DNA from: an uncultured Pelagibacteraceae bacterium
GTDB taxonomy: Bacteria > Pseudomonadota > Alphaproteobacteria > Pelagibacterales > Pelagibacteraceae
DNA length: 64,000 nt
Assembly: GCA_902603905.1 (NCBI GenBank)
Contig: CACKWM010000003.1
Span: forward strand, 1-64,000
Direction of reading: 5' to 3'
The notes under the pieces were generated by a model. The model worked only from the letters and a program-made list of their open reading frames with translations, ran no database searches and had not been told where the DNA came from. Numbering within the stretch: position 1 is the first letter of the stretch; every line of letters begins with the position of its first letter. The translations under genes were made by a program, and so were the position numbers. This document shows, piece after piece, positions 35,200-44,925 of this stretch.

Positions 35200-37968
35200 T
35201 TAAACTACTTGAGCTTGATCTTTTTCTGCAACAACTTCTGTTTTAAATTTATTAGAAATTTTTTGCACTTCTACTGAAGAAACTTTATATTCTGCACACA
35301 TAGTTTCTTCATCTTTGCCATGTCCAGTAACCATATTAACCATATGTTCTGGAAAGTGGAATGTAGTAAATACGATGCCTTCTTTTACTCTATCTGTTAC
35401 CTGAACTTTTAAAGAAACTTCTCCTCTCCCAGAATAAAGCCTTGCAACATCACCTGTGTTTAACTCTCTAAATTTTGCATCTTTTGGATGAATTTCCAGA
35501 ATGTCTTCATCTACAATTGCAAGATTATTAGTTCTTCTTGTCATAGTTGCTGCATTGTAGTGTTGCAAAACTCTACTTGTAGTTAAGATTAGCGGAAAAT
35601 CTTTTTTATTTTTTTCTATTTCACTACTTTCTTTCCAGTCAAAATATTTAATTCTACCTTTTCCTAATTTAAATTCTTTTTCATGTAAAATTTTTGTATC
35701 CGTTCCATCTTCTTTCACTGGCCATTGAAGTCCTAGTTTTCCAAGTCTTTCTCGAGTTATACCTTTGAAGAAAGGAACCACATCTGCAATTTCAGCTAAT
35801 ACCTCATCAGCATCATATGATTTTTGATTATATCCGAGTTTTTGCATCATTTCTGTAACTATAAGACCATCTGGTTTTGTTCCTGGAAGAGGTTCAGCAG
35901 CTTTATTAACTCTCTGAACTCTTCTTTCTGTATTTGTGAAAGTTCCATCTTTTTCTAAGAAAGTTGTTCCAGGCAAAACAACATCGGCATGTTTTGCAGT
36001 TTCGCTCATAAATATTTCTTGAACCACTAATAAGTCTAACGCATTCATCGCTTTAGCAACATGAGCGCTATTAGGATCTGTTTGAACAACGTCTTCACCA
36101 ATAATCCACAATGCTTTTACTTCTCTATTTATTGCTGCATCAAAAATTTGTGGAATTTTTAATCCAGCTTTAGTTGGATGAACAACGCCATATTTTTCAG
36201 TATAAAAGTCTTGAATTTTTTTATCAGCAACTGGAAAATATCCAGCACCTTGATGCGGTTGACAACCCATATCTGCTGCGCCTTGAACGTTATTTTGACC
36301 TCTTAAAGGATTGACTCCAACACCTCGTCTTCCAATATTTCCTGTTATCATTGCAAGGTCAGCAATTAACATTACTGTTTTTGATCCTTGTTCCTGTTCA
36401 GTAACTCCTAGACCATGAAACTCCATTGAATTTTTTGCTGTTGCATAAGCAATAGCAGCCTCTTTTACTTGCTGTTTTTCAACTCCTGCAACTTTAGCTA
36501 ATTGATCAATGTCTAGTTTTTCAATTTTTTTAATGAAATCTTCGAAACCTTCTGTTCTGCTTAAAATAAAATCTTCTTTATACAATTTAGATTTCACAAT
36601 GAAATATAGCATCATGTTTAGAACAGCTACATTTGTTCCAGGTCTTAATCTAATATGATAATCTGCTAACTTTGCTACTTCAGTTGTAATTGGATCCAAC
36701 ACAATCAGCTTTTTACCTTTCATTACTTGTTGTTTAATTTTTGCACCAGTTACAGGGTGGGCATTTGTTGGATTTGCTCCAATAACCAAGAAAAGATCCG
36801 CATGATAAATATCTTCTGTTGAATTAGTTGCTGCTCCTGTTCCAAATGTTTGTTGCATACCCCAAGCTGTTGGTGAATGACAAATTCTTGCACAACAATC
36901 AATATTGTTTGTTCCAATTGTTGCTCTAATCATTTTTTGAAAAACATAGTTTTCTTCATTAGTACATCTCGCAGAAGAAATACCTGCAACTGCATCAGGT
37001 CCACTTTCTTTTGTAATTTTTTCTAACTTATTTTTTATATAACCATACGCTTCATCCCATGATGCTTTTTCAAATTTTCCATTTCTTTTAATTAATGGAG
37101 ATCTTAACCTGTCTTTATGATCATAAAACCCAAACGCGTATCTACCTTTTAAACATGTATGTCCCGCATTAACCTCGGTCTCTTTAGGAGTATCAATCGA
37201 AACTACTTTACCATTTTTTACTGAAGCTTCTAAATTACAACCAACACCACAATACGAACATGTAGTTCTAACTTTTTTATCGTAGTCAGCAGATTTTGAT
37301 GCAAACACATCTGAAATGGCATCTGTTGGACAAGTGTGGGCACATGCACCGCATGATACACATGAAGAATCTCCAAACAACATGTCGTTATCAGTTGTAA
37401 TTTTTGATTCAAATCCTCTACCGCTCATAGTCAATACAAATGAACCTTGGATTTCATCACAAGCTCTAACACAACGTCCACAATTTATACAATTATCTAA
37501 GTTCATTCTCATGTAAGCATGAGATGTATCTTTAGGAATTCCTTTGTGTTGTTTCGGATTATTATATCGATGTTCAGATATCCCTAAATCATTAGCAACA
37601 TCTTGAAGTTCACAGTTTTTATCAACTTCACATGTACTGCAATTCATTGGATGGTCAGTTAAAACTAATTCTACAATATTTTTTCTAAGTGAGTGTAAAT
37701 CCTCGTTATTAGTAAAAATATGTTGATTTTCTCCAACCGGAGTATGACAAGAGGCAACCACTTTTGTTGGACCATCTTTTTTTAAAGCAACTTCAACAGA
37801 ACAAACTCTACACGCACCATAAGGGTCTAGATTAGGGTCATCACATAAAGTTGGAATTTTTTTTTCTCCAACGTAACTTCTTACAAATTTTAATATTGAT
37901 GTATGATTAGAGCCAATTTCATATGGCTTCCCATCTATATATGCAATTTTTCTTTTTTCAGAGCTCAT
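35200..37968 (-). CDS. NAD-type formate dehydrogenase, catalytic alpha subunit (FdsA-like)
   Basis: 922 residues. In order: N-terminal [2Fe-2S] domain (DPYGACRVCSVEV), His-Cys box (HPMNCSTCEVDKNCELQDVA), two [4Fe-4S] motifs (CINCGRCVRACDE and CVSCGACAHTCP), the [4Fe-4S] of the Mo domain (CSYCGVGCNLEASV), the catalytic Cys-His in CCARICHSP (about residue 360) and the C-terminal bis-MGD domain. It oxidises formate to CO2 and passes electrons to the NAD-reducing subunit encoded directly upstream. The maturation genes fdhD, mobA and moeA are nearby. Confidence 0.93.
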   Translation of the reverse strand: MSSEKRKIAYIDGKPYEIGSNHTSILKFVRSYVGEKKIPTLCDDPNLDPYGACRVCSVEVALKKDGPTKVVASCHTPVGENQHIFTNNEDLHSLRKNIVELVLTDHPMNCSTCEVDKNCELQDVANDLGISEHRYNNPKQHKGIPKDTSHAYMRMNLDNCINCGRCVRACDEIQGSFVLTMSGRGFESKITTDNDMLFGDSSCVSCGACAHTCPTDAISDVFASKSADYDKKVRTTCSYCGVGCNLEASVKNGKVVSIDTPKETEVNAGHTCLKGRYAFGFYDHKDRLRSPLIKRNGKFEKASWDEAYGYIKNKLEKITKESGPDAVAGISSARCTNEENYVFQKMIRATIGTNNIDCCARICHSPTAWGMQQTFGTGAATNSTEDIYHADLFLVIGANPTNAHPVTGAKIKQQVMKGKKLIVLDPITTEVAKLADYHIRLRPGTNVAVLNMMLYFIVKSKLYKEDFILSRTEGFEDFIKKIEKLDIDQLAKVAGVEKQQVKEAAIAYATAKNSMEFHGLGVTEQEQGSKTVMLIADLAMITGNIGRRGVGVNPLRGQNNVQGAADMGCQPHQGAGYFPVADKKIQDFYTEKYGVVHPTKAGLKIPQIFDAAINREVKALWIIGEDVVQTDPNSAHVAKAMNALDLLVVQEIFMSETAKHADVVLPGTTFLEKDGTFTNTERRVQRVNKAAEPLPGTKPDGLIVTEMMQKLGYNQKSYDADEVLAEIADVVPFFKGITRERLGKLGLQWPVKEDGTDTKILHEKEFKLGKGRIKYFDWKESSEIEKNKKDFPLILTTSRVLQHYNAATMTRRTNNLAIVDEDILEIHPKDAKFRELNTGDVARLYSGRGEVSLKVQVTDRVKEGIVFTTFHFPEHMVNMVTGHGKDEETMCAEYKVSSVEVQKISNKFKTEVVAEKDQAQVV

Positions 37969-39626
37969 TAGTTTTCCTGAACTATATCATTTTTCATTTC
38001 ATCACTAAAATACTTTAAAATATTCATTATTGGAACAGGTATTGCGCCACATAGAGCGCATAAAGACCCTTTTTTCATTGTAATAAGTAATTCATTAAGT
38101 AGTTTTAGAGGAATTTTTTTGGATTTATTTATTGCCTGGTCAAACATTTCTTTTCCTCTATACGAGCCGAGTCTTCCTGGAAAACATTTTCCACATGATT
38201 CTTCTGCTGAAAATTCAAACAAATGATGAATATACTCAACCATACTAAAATCTTTTGGAATACTTACTATACTTGCGTGACCTAACATAAATCCGGCAGC
38301 AGTAAATTCTTGAAAATCTAAATTTAACTTTTCCACTTCTTTTATAGGAACAACACCACCTAGTGGACCACCAATTTGTAAAGCCTTTATAGGTTCTTTA
38401 AACCCTCCACCAATTTCATTTATAATTTTTTTCATTGGTGTACACATGTCAACTTCATAAACACCTGGATTATTAAAAAAACTGTCACAACATACTAGTT
38501 TAGTTCCTGCAGATTTTTTATTACCTATAGAAGAAAATTTTTCAGATCCATTTATAAGTATGCCTGTAGCAGCTGCAAGAGTTTCAACATTGTTTACTAC
38601 TGTTGGTTTTTTATATAAACCTTCGGTTACAGGAAACGGAGGTCTCACATCTACCTCTGCTCTTCTTCCTTCGATTGAAGCGATTAAAGCTGTTTCTTCT
38701 CCACAAATATATGCGCCTTGTCCAATACAAATATTTAAATCAAATGAAAAATTTGTTCCTAAAATATTTTCACCCAAAAGTTTTGAAGATTTTAATGCGT
38801 TTATAGATCCATTTATAGCTTCAATTGATTTTGGATACTCTCCTCTAATATATAAGACGCCCTCATTACTTCCGATTACGTAACCACAAATAATCATCCC
38901 AAATAAAACTTTTAAGGGTTGGTCTTCTAATAAATATCTATCAGAAAAAGCTCCAGAGTCTCCTTCATCAGCATTGCAAATCACATATTTTTTTTTTGAT
39001 TTTTCTTTACTACAAAAATCCCACTTTAATCCAGTAGGAAATCCAGCTCCACCTCTACCGGAAAGATTAGAGTCCAAAAGAGATTTAATTATTTCTTTTT
39101 TGTCTAGGTTAATGGATTTTTGTAATAAGGTTTTGAATTGGTCTAAATTTAATAGATTTTTATCCATTAAGAAGCTTGTTGAAGCAAAACTTTTTGAAAA
39201 AAACTTTTGTTGTTTAATATCCTCACCTTTAATTATTTGATCAATATTATTAATATCATTTCCAGCATAATTTTCTCCATTGTAGTGAAAAGCATGATTT
39301 TCATAACAATGTCCCAAGCAAAACATTTCACCAATTTTATCATCACCTAGTTTTTCTTTTAATTTTTTCTTTAAAGAGTCTTGAGTGCCAGCACACATGC
39401 AAGCGCTGCCATTACAAACAAAAGCTTTTTTTTCTCTATGCGATGGTCTTAAGAATTCATAAAAACTTTCTGCTCCATGGATGGTTGAAACACCCATATT
39501 GTATTCATTAGCAATCTCTTTAATACCTTTATCATCAGTAGAGTTTAGTGATCGGTCAGAAATTTTTTGAAATAAATTATTTTTTAATCCAATTTTTCCA
39601 GACAAGTTACTAATATTTTTTGACAC
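37968..39626 (-). CDS. formate dehydrogenase NAD-reducing subunit, NuoE-NuoF (FdsG-FdsB) fusion
   Basis: 552 residues. The first 140 form a NuoE/FdsG-like [2Fe-2S] thioredoxin domain with four Cys in CNGSACMCAG and MFCLGHC. The rest is NuoF/FdsB: NADH site GRGGAGFPTGLKWDFC, FMN region CNADEGDSGAFSDRYLLEDQ, SLIA-type QGAYICGEETALIASIEGRR and the [4Fe-4S] motif ESCGKCFPGRLG with the fourth Cys near CALCGA. It moves electrons from the alpha subunit to NAD. Most fds operons have separate fdsG and fdsB; here they are one gene. It overlaps fdsA by 1 base. Confidence 0.92.
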   Translation of the reverse strand: MSKNISNLSGKIGLKNNLFQKISDRSLNSTDDKGIKEIANEYNMGVSTIHGAESFYEFLRPSHREKKAFVCNGSACMCAGTQDSLKKKLKEKLGDDKIGEMFCLGHCYENHAFHYNGENYAGNDINNIDQIIKGEDIKQQKFFSKSFASTSFLMDKNLLNLDQFKTLLQKSINLDKKEIIKSLLDSNLSGRGGAGFPTGLKWDFCSKEKSKKKYVICNADEGDSGAFSDRYLLEDQPLKVLFGMIICGYVIGSNEGVLYIRGEYPKSIEAINGSINALKSSKLLGENILGTNFSFDLNICIGQGAYICGEETALIASIEGRRAEVDVRPPFPVTEGLYKKPTVVNNVETLAAATGILINGSEKFSSIGNKKSAGTKLVCCDSFFNNPGVYEVDMCTPMKKIINEIGGGFKEPIKALQIGGPLGGVVPIKEVEKLNLDFQEFTAAGFMLGHASIVSIPKDFSMVEYIHHLFEFSAEESCGKCFPGRLGSYRGKEMFDQAINKSKKIPLKLLNELLITMKKGSLCALCGAIPVPIMNILKYFSDEMKNDIVQEN

Positions 39627-39646
39627 AATTTACCCTTTTTAAATTT

Positions 39647-40489
39647 TTAGCTTTTTATTATAATTCTTTCTTTATTACTATAAATATTAAAACTATCTTG
39701 CTTCACAAAACCAACTAATGTCATATCAAATTTATTAGCTAAATCTATAGCGAGACTTGTTGGCGCACCCACACCAATTAAAACTCCTATATTTGACATT
39801 AAAGCTTTTTGTACTAATTCAAAATTTAGCCTACCTGAGCATGTTAGGAATTGATTAGAAGGTTTTAGTAATTTTTTTTCAAGAGCATATCCAATTAATT
39901 TATCTAGTGCATTATGCCTTCCAACATCCTCCTTTATTGCAACAACATCTCCATTATCTGAAAATAAACCACTAGCATGAATTCCACCTGTTTTAGAAAA
40001 TTCTGATTGATTTTCACGGAGTGTAATAGGAGATTTCATTATTATTTTATGAGATATTTTAGGAAGAGATTTTAAAATTTTATCTTTTTTAATAATCTCT
40101 AAAGAGTCTAAGGAAGTTTTACCACATACACCGCAGGAAGAATTAGTTAAAAAATTTCTTTTAATTTTGTCTATATCAACATTTTCTGAATTATTAATTG
40201 TAGCAATAATTTTATTTTTTAAACTATATTGACCAACATTTTCTCCAACACTTTCAATTTTGTCTATATATTCAATTTTTTCGATAATGCGTTCATTGAA
40301 AAGAAATCCTCTAACTAAATCTTCATCATTACCGGGAGTTCTCATTGTAATAGAAATAATATTTTCATTCCAAATCTCTTTATTTTTAAATTTAATAGTA
40401 ATTTCAAGAGGTTCCTCAATTGAGATTAAGTCATCAATATTTTTTGCATTATTAGATTTATATTTTAAAACTTTATACTTAGAATTCAT
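39647..40489 (-). CDS. fdhD: formate dehydrogenase sulfurtransferase FdhD
   Basis: 280 residues. FdhD moves sulfur from a cysteine desulfurase to the Mo cofactor of formate dehydrogenase. The active-site Cys pair is in TNSSCGVCGKTSLDSLE (about 115-131), with GGIHASGLFSDNGDVVAIKEDVGRHNALDK (shown here in shortened form: GGIHASGLF and DVGRHNALDK) and the GMP-like binding end LIGVGAPTSLAIDLA. It lies 20 bases upstream of the fdsGB fusion gene and is probably cotranscribed with it. Confidence 0.93.
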   Translation of the reverse strand: MNSKYKVLKYKSNNAKNIDDLISIEEPLEITIKFKNKEIWNENIISITMRTPGNDEDLVRGFLFNERIIEKIEYIDKIESVGENVGQYSLKNKIIATINNSENVDIDKIKRNFLTNSSCGVCGKTSLDSLEIIKKDKILKSLPKISHKIIMKSPITLRENQSEFSKTGGIHASGLFSDNGDVVAIKEDVGRHNALDKLIGYALEKKLLKPSNQFLTCSGRLNFELVQKALMSNIGVLIGVGAPTSLAIDLANKFDMTLVGFVKQDSFNIYSNKERIIIKS

Positions 40490-40519
40490 AAAAATATTTT
40501 ATTTTAATGTGTACTTTTG

Positions 40520-40924
40520 TCATAATTTAAACTTTAAAGCTTTAGATATAGTTTTAAAAGGCAAAAGCAAACATTCCTTTCTTGATATATTTTTTTTATT
40601 AAGAATTTTTTTAAATTCCTCCCATTCTTTATTAATTTTAATTTCTGTATTTTCAAAAAAACTTTCAACAGAAGTAAACAAACTTATAATTTGATCTATT
40701 TTTTTATTTTTGATTTTACTTGAAAGCATACTTACAGAGGCTTGACAGTATACGCATGATTTACATTGATATCCTATGTCTTCAATTAGATCATTTTTAA
40801 CTAGCAAACTAATCTCCATTTCATCACCACATATGGGGTTTTTATTTTTTGATGAATGAGTATGATTTTTAACTACTTTATGGTTTTCTGTGTTTGAAGC
40901 AATTTCTAAAATTTTTAAATCCAT
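40520..40924 (-). CDS. IscU/NifU-N-like iron-sulfur scaffold protein
   Basis: 134 residues. The three scaffold Cys positions are present: NPICGDEMEISL (about 30-41), SCVYCQASVSMLS and RKECLLLPFKTI near the end. The Asp after the first Cys-Gly is kept. The protein heads the formate dehydrogenase cluster on the - strand, 30 bases before fdhD. A role in loading the many Fe-S clusters of the dehydrogenase is an inference from position. It is shorter and more divergent than housekeeping IscU; SufU-like is the alternative. Confidence 0.75.
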   Translation of the reverse strand: MDLKILEIASNTENHKVVKNHTHSSKNKNPICGDEMEISLLVKNDLIEDIGYQCKSCVYCQASVSMLSSKIKNKKIDQIISLFTSVESFFENTEIKINKEWEEFKKILNKKNISRKECLLLPFKTISKALKFKL

Positions 40925-40967
40925 TATAATTCTTTAATTAAAAGATTAATGTTTTATATTTTGTTTT

Positions 40968-41591
40968 ATGAATGATTACAATATTTTAGCTGTTGTACTA
41001 GCTGGAGGCAAATCAAAAAGATTTGGAGAAGATAAAAATCAAGCAAAACTTGGCAACCTAACTTTGCTTGAACATGTATTAGCAAAAGTTACTAAAAAAT
41101 TTAAAAAAACATTAATTATTTCAAATCAAAATTTAAATATAAAAAAATTAAACTCAATAACAATAGTTCCAGATTGCATTCAAGGAAACCTTGGACCATT
41201 AGTTGGTGTATTGACTGCAATGAAATGGATTAAAAAAAATAATGAAGAATTTCAATGGATCGCAACTTTTCCATGCGATACTCCATTTTTTGATACATCA
41301 ATTATTGAACAATACAAAAGCAAAATAAACCAAAGTGAAAGTTTATTATATTTTGTAAAATCAAATGAAAAAAGACATAATATATTCGGGTTATGGTCTA
41401 CTAAATTAATAGATACATTAGAAAAAGATTTAGTAGATAATAACTATAGAAAAGTAGAGAGATGGGCAGACAAAATTGGTGTTAAAATAATTAATATTAA
41501 AAATGATAAATTTAATAGTTTTTTTAATATAAATACAAAAACTGACCTTGAAGAAGCTAATAAATTATTAAAAGAATATAAAAATGATTAG
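40968..41591 (+). CDS. mobA: molybdenum cofactor guanylyltransferase MobA
   Basis: 207 residues. It joins GMP to molybdopterin to give the MGD cofactor used by the formate dehydrogenase. The nucleotide-binding start is VVLAGGKSKRFGEDKNQAKLG (shown in part: LAGGKSKRFGEDKNQAKL), the Asp motif FPCDTPFFD near residue 103 and GPLVGVLTAMKWI. It is divergent from the scaffold gene with a 43-base gap and overlaps moeA by 8 bases. Confidence 0.9.
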   Translation: MNDYNILAVVLAGGKSKRFGEDKNQAKLGNLTLLEHVLAKVTKKFKKTLIISNQNLNIKKLNSITIVPDCIQGNLGPLVGVLTAMKWIKKNNEEFQWIATFPCDTPFFDTSIIEQYKSKINQSESLLYFVKSNEKRHNIFGLWSTKLIDTLEKDLVDNNYRKVERWADKIGVKIINIKNDKFNSFFNINTKTDLEEANKLLKEYKND

Positions 41592-42840
41592 TTATAAAGA
41601 AGCAAAAAAAATTTTATTAAAATCGAATATTAAAATTAAAAAGGAGACAATTGATTCTATAAAATCGTTAAATAGAGTTTGTGCTAAAGATATTTATTCA
41701 CCTGTAAATTATCCTGCGGGAAACAACACTGCATTTGATGGATATGCAATTAATTCAAAAGATACAATTTATTTAAACAAAAAAAAATCAAAAAAATTTA
41801 AAATTTTAAAAACAATAGCAGCAGGAGATAATCCAAAAATAAAAAATGTAAAAAAGTTTCAAACTGTTGAAGTAATGACTGGAGCTATTATAAATAAACC
41901 TTTTGACACAGTCATTCCAATAGAACAAATTCAATATTATCCAAATTTAAAAAATAAGAAATATATTTTAGTAAATAAAAGGATCAAAAAAAATGAGTAC
42001 ATTAGATATTTAGGTTCTGATTATAAAAAAAAAGAATTAGTTGTTAAAAAGGGAACTTTAATACAATCGCCTCATATATTAGCCTTTAAAAGTCTTGGAA
42101 TTAAAAAAATTGATGTGAAAGCAAAACCAAATATTTTATTTTTTTCAACAGGCAATGAAATTTCAGATAAGCAAAAAATTGACAATTGGCAAGTAAGAAA
42201 TTCAAATAGTTATTACATTAAATCTTTATCAAATAATTTTTTATTTAATTTTATAGATGGAGGTATTTTAAGAGATAATGATGAAAAAATTTTTAAAAAA
42301 TTAATAAATAAAAATATCGAATCTAAAATAGATATAATAATTACATCTGGAGCAGTATCAGCAGGAAGGTTTGATTTTGTGCCCCGAGTAATAAAAAAAT
42401 TTAAATTATCTAATTTTTTTAAAGATGTTGCTATTAGACCAGGAAAGCCGGTTTTATTTGCAAAATTTAAAAGTAAAGAAAAAGTTTTTTTTGGTCTTCC
42501 GGGTAATCCAATTTCTTCAGCAGCATGTTTCAGATTTTTTGTATATCCTTTTCTTTCAAATATTCTTAACATAAATGAAGAAAATCCATTTAAAGCTAGA
42601 TTAAAAAATAAATTTGTTAAGAAAAAAAATTTTACTAGGTTTTTAAAAGGCAAACTTACTTCAACTAATAATGGAAATTTGCAAATTGAAATTTTACAAG
42701 GCCAAGAGTCTTTTAGATTAAAACCATTTGTTAAGTCAAATGTATGGGGAGTTTTTAAAGCTGGCCAATCAGTATTTAAAAAAGAGCAACTAATTGAATG
42801 CCATTCCTTAATTACATCTAACAAAAATATATTTTATTAG
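41584..42840 (+). CDS. moeA: molybdopterin molybdenumtransferase MoeA
   Basis: 418 residues. It inserts molybdate into adenylylated molybdopterin. Visible are SPVNYPAGNNTAFDGYAI (about 38-55), VEVMTGAIINKPFDTVIPIEQI, the MoCF domain with FFSTGNEIS and ITSGAVSAGRFDFV, and FGLPGNPISSAACFRFFV. The usual Pro-x-Phe-Asp-x-Ser-Ala-Met-Asp-Gly motif is altered to NNTAFDGYA, with the key Asp kept. ATG overlaps the end of mobA by 8 bases. Confidence 0.9.
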   Translation: MISYKEAKKILLKSNIKIKKETIDSIKSLNRVCAKDIYSPVNYPAGNNTAFDGYAINSKDTIYLNKKKSKKFKILKTIAAGDNPKIKNVKKFQTVEVMTGAIINKPFDTVIPIEQIQYYPNLKNKKYILVNKRIKKNEYIRYLGSDYKKKELVVKKGTLIQSPHILAFKSLGIKKIDVKAKPNILFFSTGNEISDKQKIDNWQVRNSNSYYIKSLSNNFLFNFIDGGILRDNDEKIFKKLINKNIESKIDIIITSGAVSAGRFDFVPRVIKKFKLSNFFKDVAIRPGKPVLFAKFKSKEKVFFGLPGNPISSAACFRFFVYPFLSNILNINEENPFKARLKNKFVKKKNFTRFLKGKLTSTNNGNLQIEILQGQESFRLKPFVKSNVWGVFKAGQSVFKKEQLIECHSLITSNKNIFY

Positions 42841-42888
42841 GCATCATTTTTATTGTAGTAGTTATGAATAAGCATTAAATATTTTAAA

Positions 42889-43794
42889 ATGTTAGAATTA
42901 AAAAATCATAAATTTGCTATACCTGTAGTATTGTTTGCTGGAGTATTATGGTCATTTGGTCCTTTAGTAGTTCGTAACTTGGATCAACCGAATTTGGTAC
43001 CTTGGCAATATTTGCTAACTAGAGGATTAACAATTTTTTGCATTATAAATATTTATTTATTCTTTGAAGAAGGAAAAAAATTTTATAAAAATTATTTCAA
43101 AATAGGTTATTCAGGCATTGTGGGTGGTATTGGACTTGGTATTGCAATGATTACTTTTATTTGGTCGATTACAAATACTAGTGCTGCAATAACATTGCTG
43201 TGTTTAGCAGCTATGCCATTTATCACAGCTTTATTGGGTTTTCTATTTTTAAAAGAAAAAATTTCGATGAATGTTTGGGTTGCAATTATTATTGCTGCAA
43301 TTGGTATAGCCATTATGGCTTCAGGCAAAACTGGCCAAGGATCTCTTTTTGGCCTAATGTTTGGTTTAATTTCTGCAACTGGTTTTTCAGTATTTTCGGT
43401 TTCATTAAGATGGAGAAAAGAAACACCAAAATTTACTACTGTTTCAATTGCTGGCATATTTTGTGCGGCAGTTTCATTAGTAGTTATTACAATCAATGAC
43501 GGTAATTTTATATCTTCGAGTCATAACCAAGGATTATTTGCTATTCATGGAACTTTGGTTTGTTTAGGTTTAATTTTATATTCAGTAGGATCTAAGGCTT
43601 TACCAGCTGCAGAATTAACTTTGCTTTCTTTAACAGAAATTATAGGTGGAATTTTTTGGGTTTGGTTGCCAATATTAGGAATTAATGAAGTTCCAACAAA
43701 CAGTACGATTATTGGTGGTTTTTTAATTTTTATTTCAATTATTTATTACAGTTTAACGATTAAAACCAACAGAAGATTTATAGCACTTAATTAA
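42889..43794 (+). CDS. EamA-family (drug/metabolite) transporter
   Basis: 301 residues and about 10 helices. It begins IPVVLFAGVLWSFGPLVVRNL, and has TLLCLAAMPFITALLGFLFLKEKI and the second-repeat LTLLSLTEIIGGIFWVWLPI with a conserved Glu. It closely resembles in layout the EamA gene at 50875. It is 8 bases before the amidinotransferase gene, so it may transport a guanidino compound or amino acid; this is inference only. Confidence 0.86.
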   Translation: MLELKNHKFAIPVVLFAGVLWSFGPLVVRNLDQPNLVPWQYLLTRGLTIFCIINIYLFFEEGKKFYKNYFKIGYSGIVGGIGLGIAMITFIWSITNTSAAITLLCLAAMPFITALLGFLFLKEKISMNVWVAIIIAAIGIAIMASGKTGQGSLFGLMFGLISATGFSVFSVSLRWRKETPKFTTVSIAGIFCAAVSLVVITINDGNFISSSHNQGLFAIHGTLVCLGLILYSVGSKALPAAELTLLSLTEIIGGIFWVWLPILGINEVPTNSTIIGGFLIFISIIYYSLTIKTNRRFIALN

Positions 43795-43802
43795 TTAAAA
43801 TC

Positions 43803-44918
43803 ATGAGAGAAAAAAAGACTATTGTTAATTCTTGGAATGAGTGGGATCCATTAAAGCATGTAATTGTTGGAAGAGCAGACGGTTGTTGCATACCTCCACC
43901 TGAGCCAGCTTTAGATGCAAAAGTACCTGAGGACTCTGACATGAAAGGTCAATATGGTCCTCGTACAAAAGATACAGTAGATAAAGCCAATCAATTGCTT
44001 GATGATTTTGTTAATCTTTTAGAAAAAAGAGGAGTTAAAGTTGATAGACCAGTTCCATTAAATTTTAATCAAGAAGTTTCAACACCGGATTGGAAAGCCG
44101 AAAGTATGTTCGGCTGTATGCCAGCTCGTGATGTTATTTTAACTGTTGGAAATGAAATGTTAGAAGCCACAATGAGTTATAGATGTAGATGGTTTGAATA
44201 TTTAAATTATAGACCGCTTATTAAAAAATATTATGAGCAAGACCCTAATATGAAACATGAGTCAGCGCCCAAACCTAGATTAACAAATCTTGATTATAGA
44301 AAAGATTATTTGTCTGACAAGATTGGAATTCAAAAACGTTTAGAATGGACAGAAAAAAAATTTTTTGTAACAACTGAAGAAGAACCTCTTTTTGATGCAG
44401 CGGATGTTTTAAGATTTGGAAAAGATTTAATAGTTCAACATGGGTTTACTACAAATTTAAAAGGCATCAATTGGTTAAGTCGACATTATAAAGACCATAG
44501 AGTTCATGGAGTTAATTTTCCTGGAGATCCATATCCAATACACATTGATGCAACTTTCACTCCAATTAAACCTGGTTTAATTATTAACAACCCTCAAAGA
44601 AAACTTCCTAAAGAACAAAGAAAACTCTTTGAAGATAATGATTGGAAAATAATTGATTCAGCACAACCTGCTCATAATTCACCCCCTCCATTATGTTATT
44701 CATCAGTATGGCTATCTATGAATGTATTAGTTTTAGATCCAAAAACTGTTTGTGTAGAAAAAAGTGAAGTTTATCAGGCCGAACAATTAGATAAACTTGG
44801 AATGGAAGTAGTACCAGTTGAATTAAGAGATGCTTATGCTTTTGGAGGAGGACTTCACTGTTGTACTGCAGATGTTTATAGGGAAGGGAAGTTGGAAGAT
44901 TATTTTCCAAAACAATAA
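43803..44918 (+). CDS. glycine amidinotransferase (AGAT)-like enzyme
   Basis: 371 residues of the amidinotransferase/pentein fold. The start NSWNEWDPLKHVIVGRADG and the middle PLFDAADVLRFGKDLIVQHG (catalytic Asp region) are typical. The His is in YPIHIDATFTPIKPG and the catalytic Cys is in GGGLHCCTADVYREG (about 350-364). Such enzymes move the amidino group of arginine to glycine (guanidinoacetate) or to inosamines and other amines. A ureohydrolase in the same window could break down the product. The acceptor is not known. Confidence 0.88.
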   Translation: MREKKTIVNSWNEWDPLKHVIVGRADGCCIPPPEPALDAKVPEDSDMKGQYGPRTKDTVDKANQLLDDFVNLLEKRGVKVDRPVPLNFNQEVSTPDWKAESMFGCMPARDVILTVGNEMLEATMSYRCRWFEYLNYRPLIKKYYEQDPNMKHESAPKPRLTNLDYRKDYLSDKIGIQKRLEWTEKKFFVTTEEEPLFDAADVLRFGKDLIVQHGFTTNLKGINWLSRHYKDHRVHGVNFPGDPYPIHIDATFTPIKPGLIINNPQRKLPKEQRKLFEDNDWKIIDSAQPAHNSPPPLCYSSVWLSMNVLVLDPKTVCVEKSEVYQAEQLDKLGMEVVPVELRDAYAFGGGLHCCTADVYREGKLEDYFPKQ

Positions 44919-44925
44919 AAAATAA

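Noticed and set aside
42213-42824. 203-codon open frame opposite moeA
   Set aside because: It lies fully inside moeA on the other strand, has Lys/Phe/Leu-rich nonsense composition and no recognisable motif.
43107-43496. Open frames opposite and within the EamA gene at 42889
   Set aside because: Both are shadows of the membrane protein gene, with no ribosome site or family pattern.
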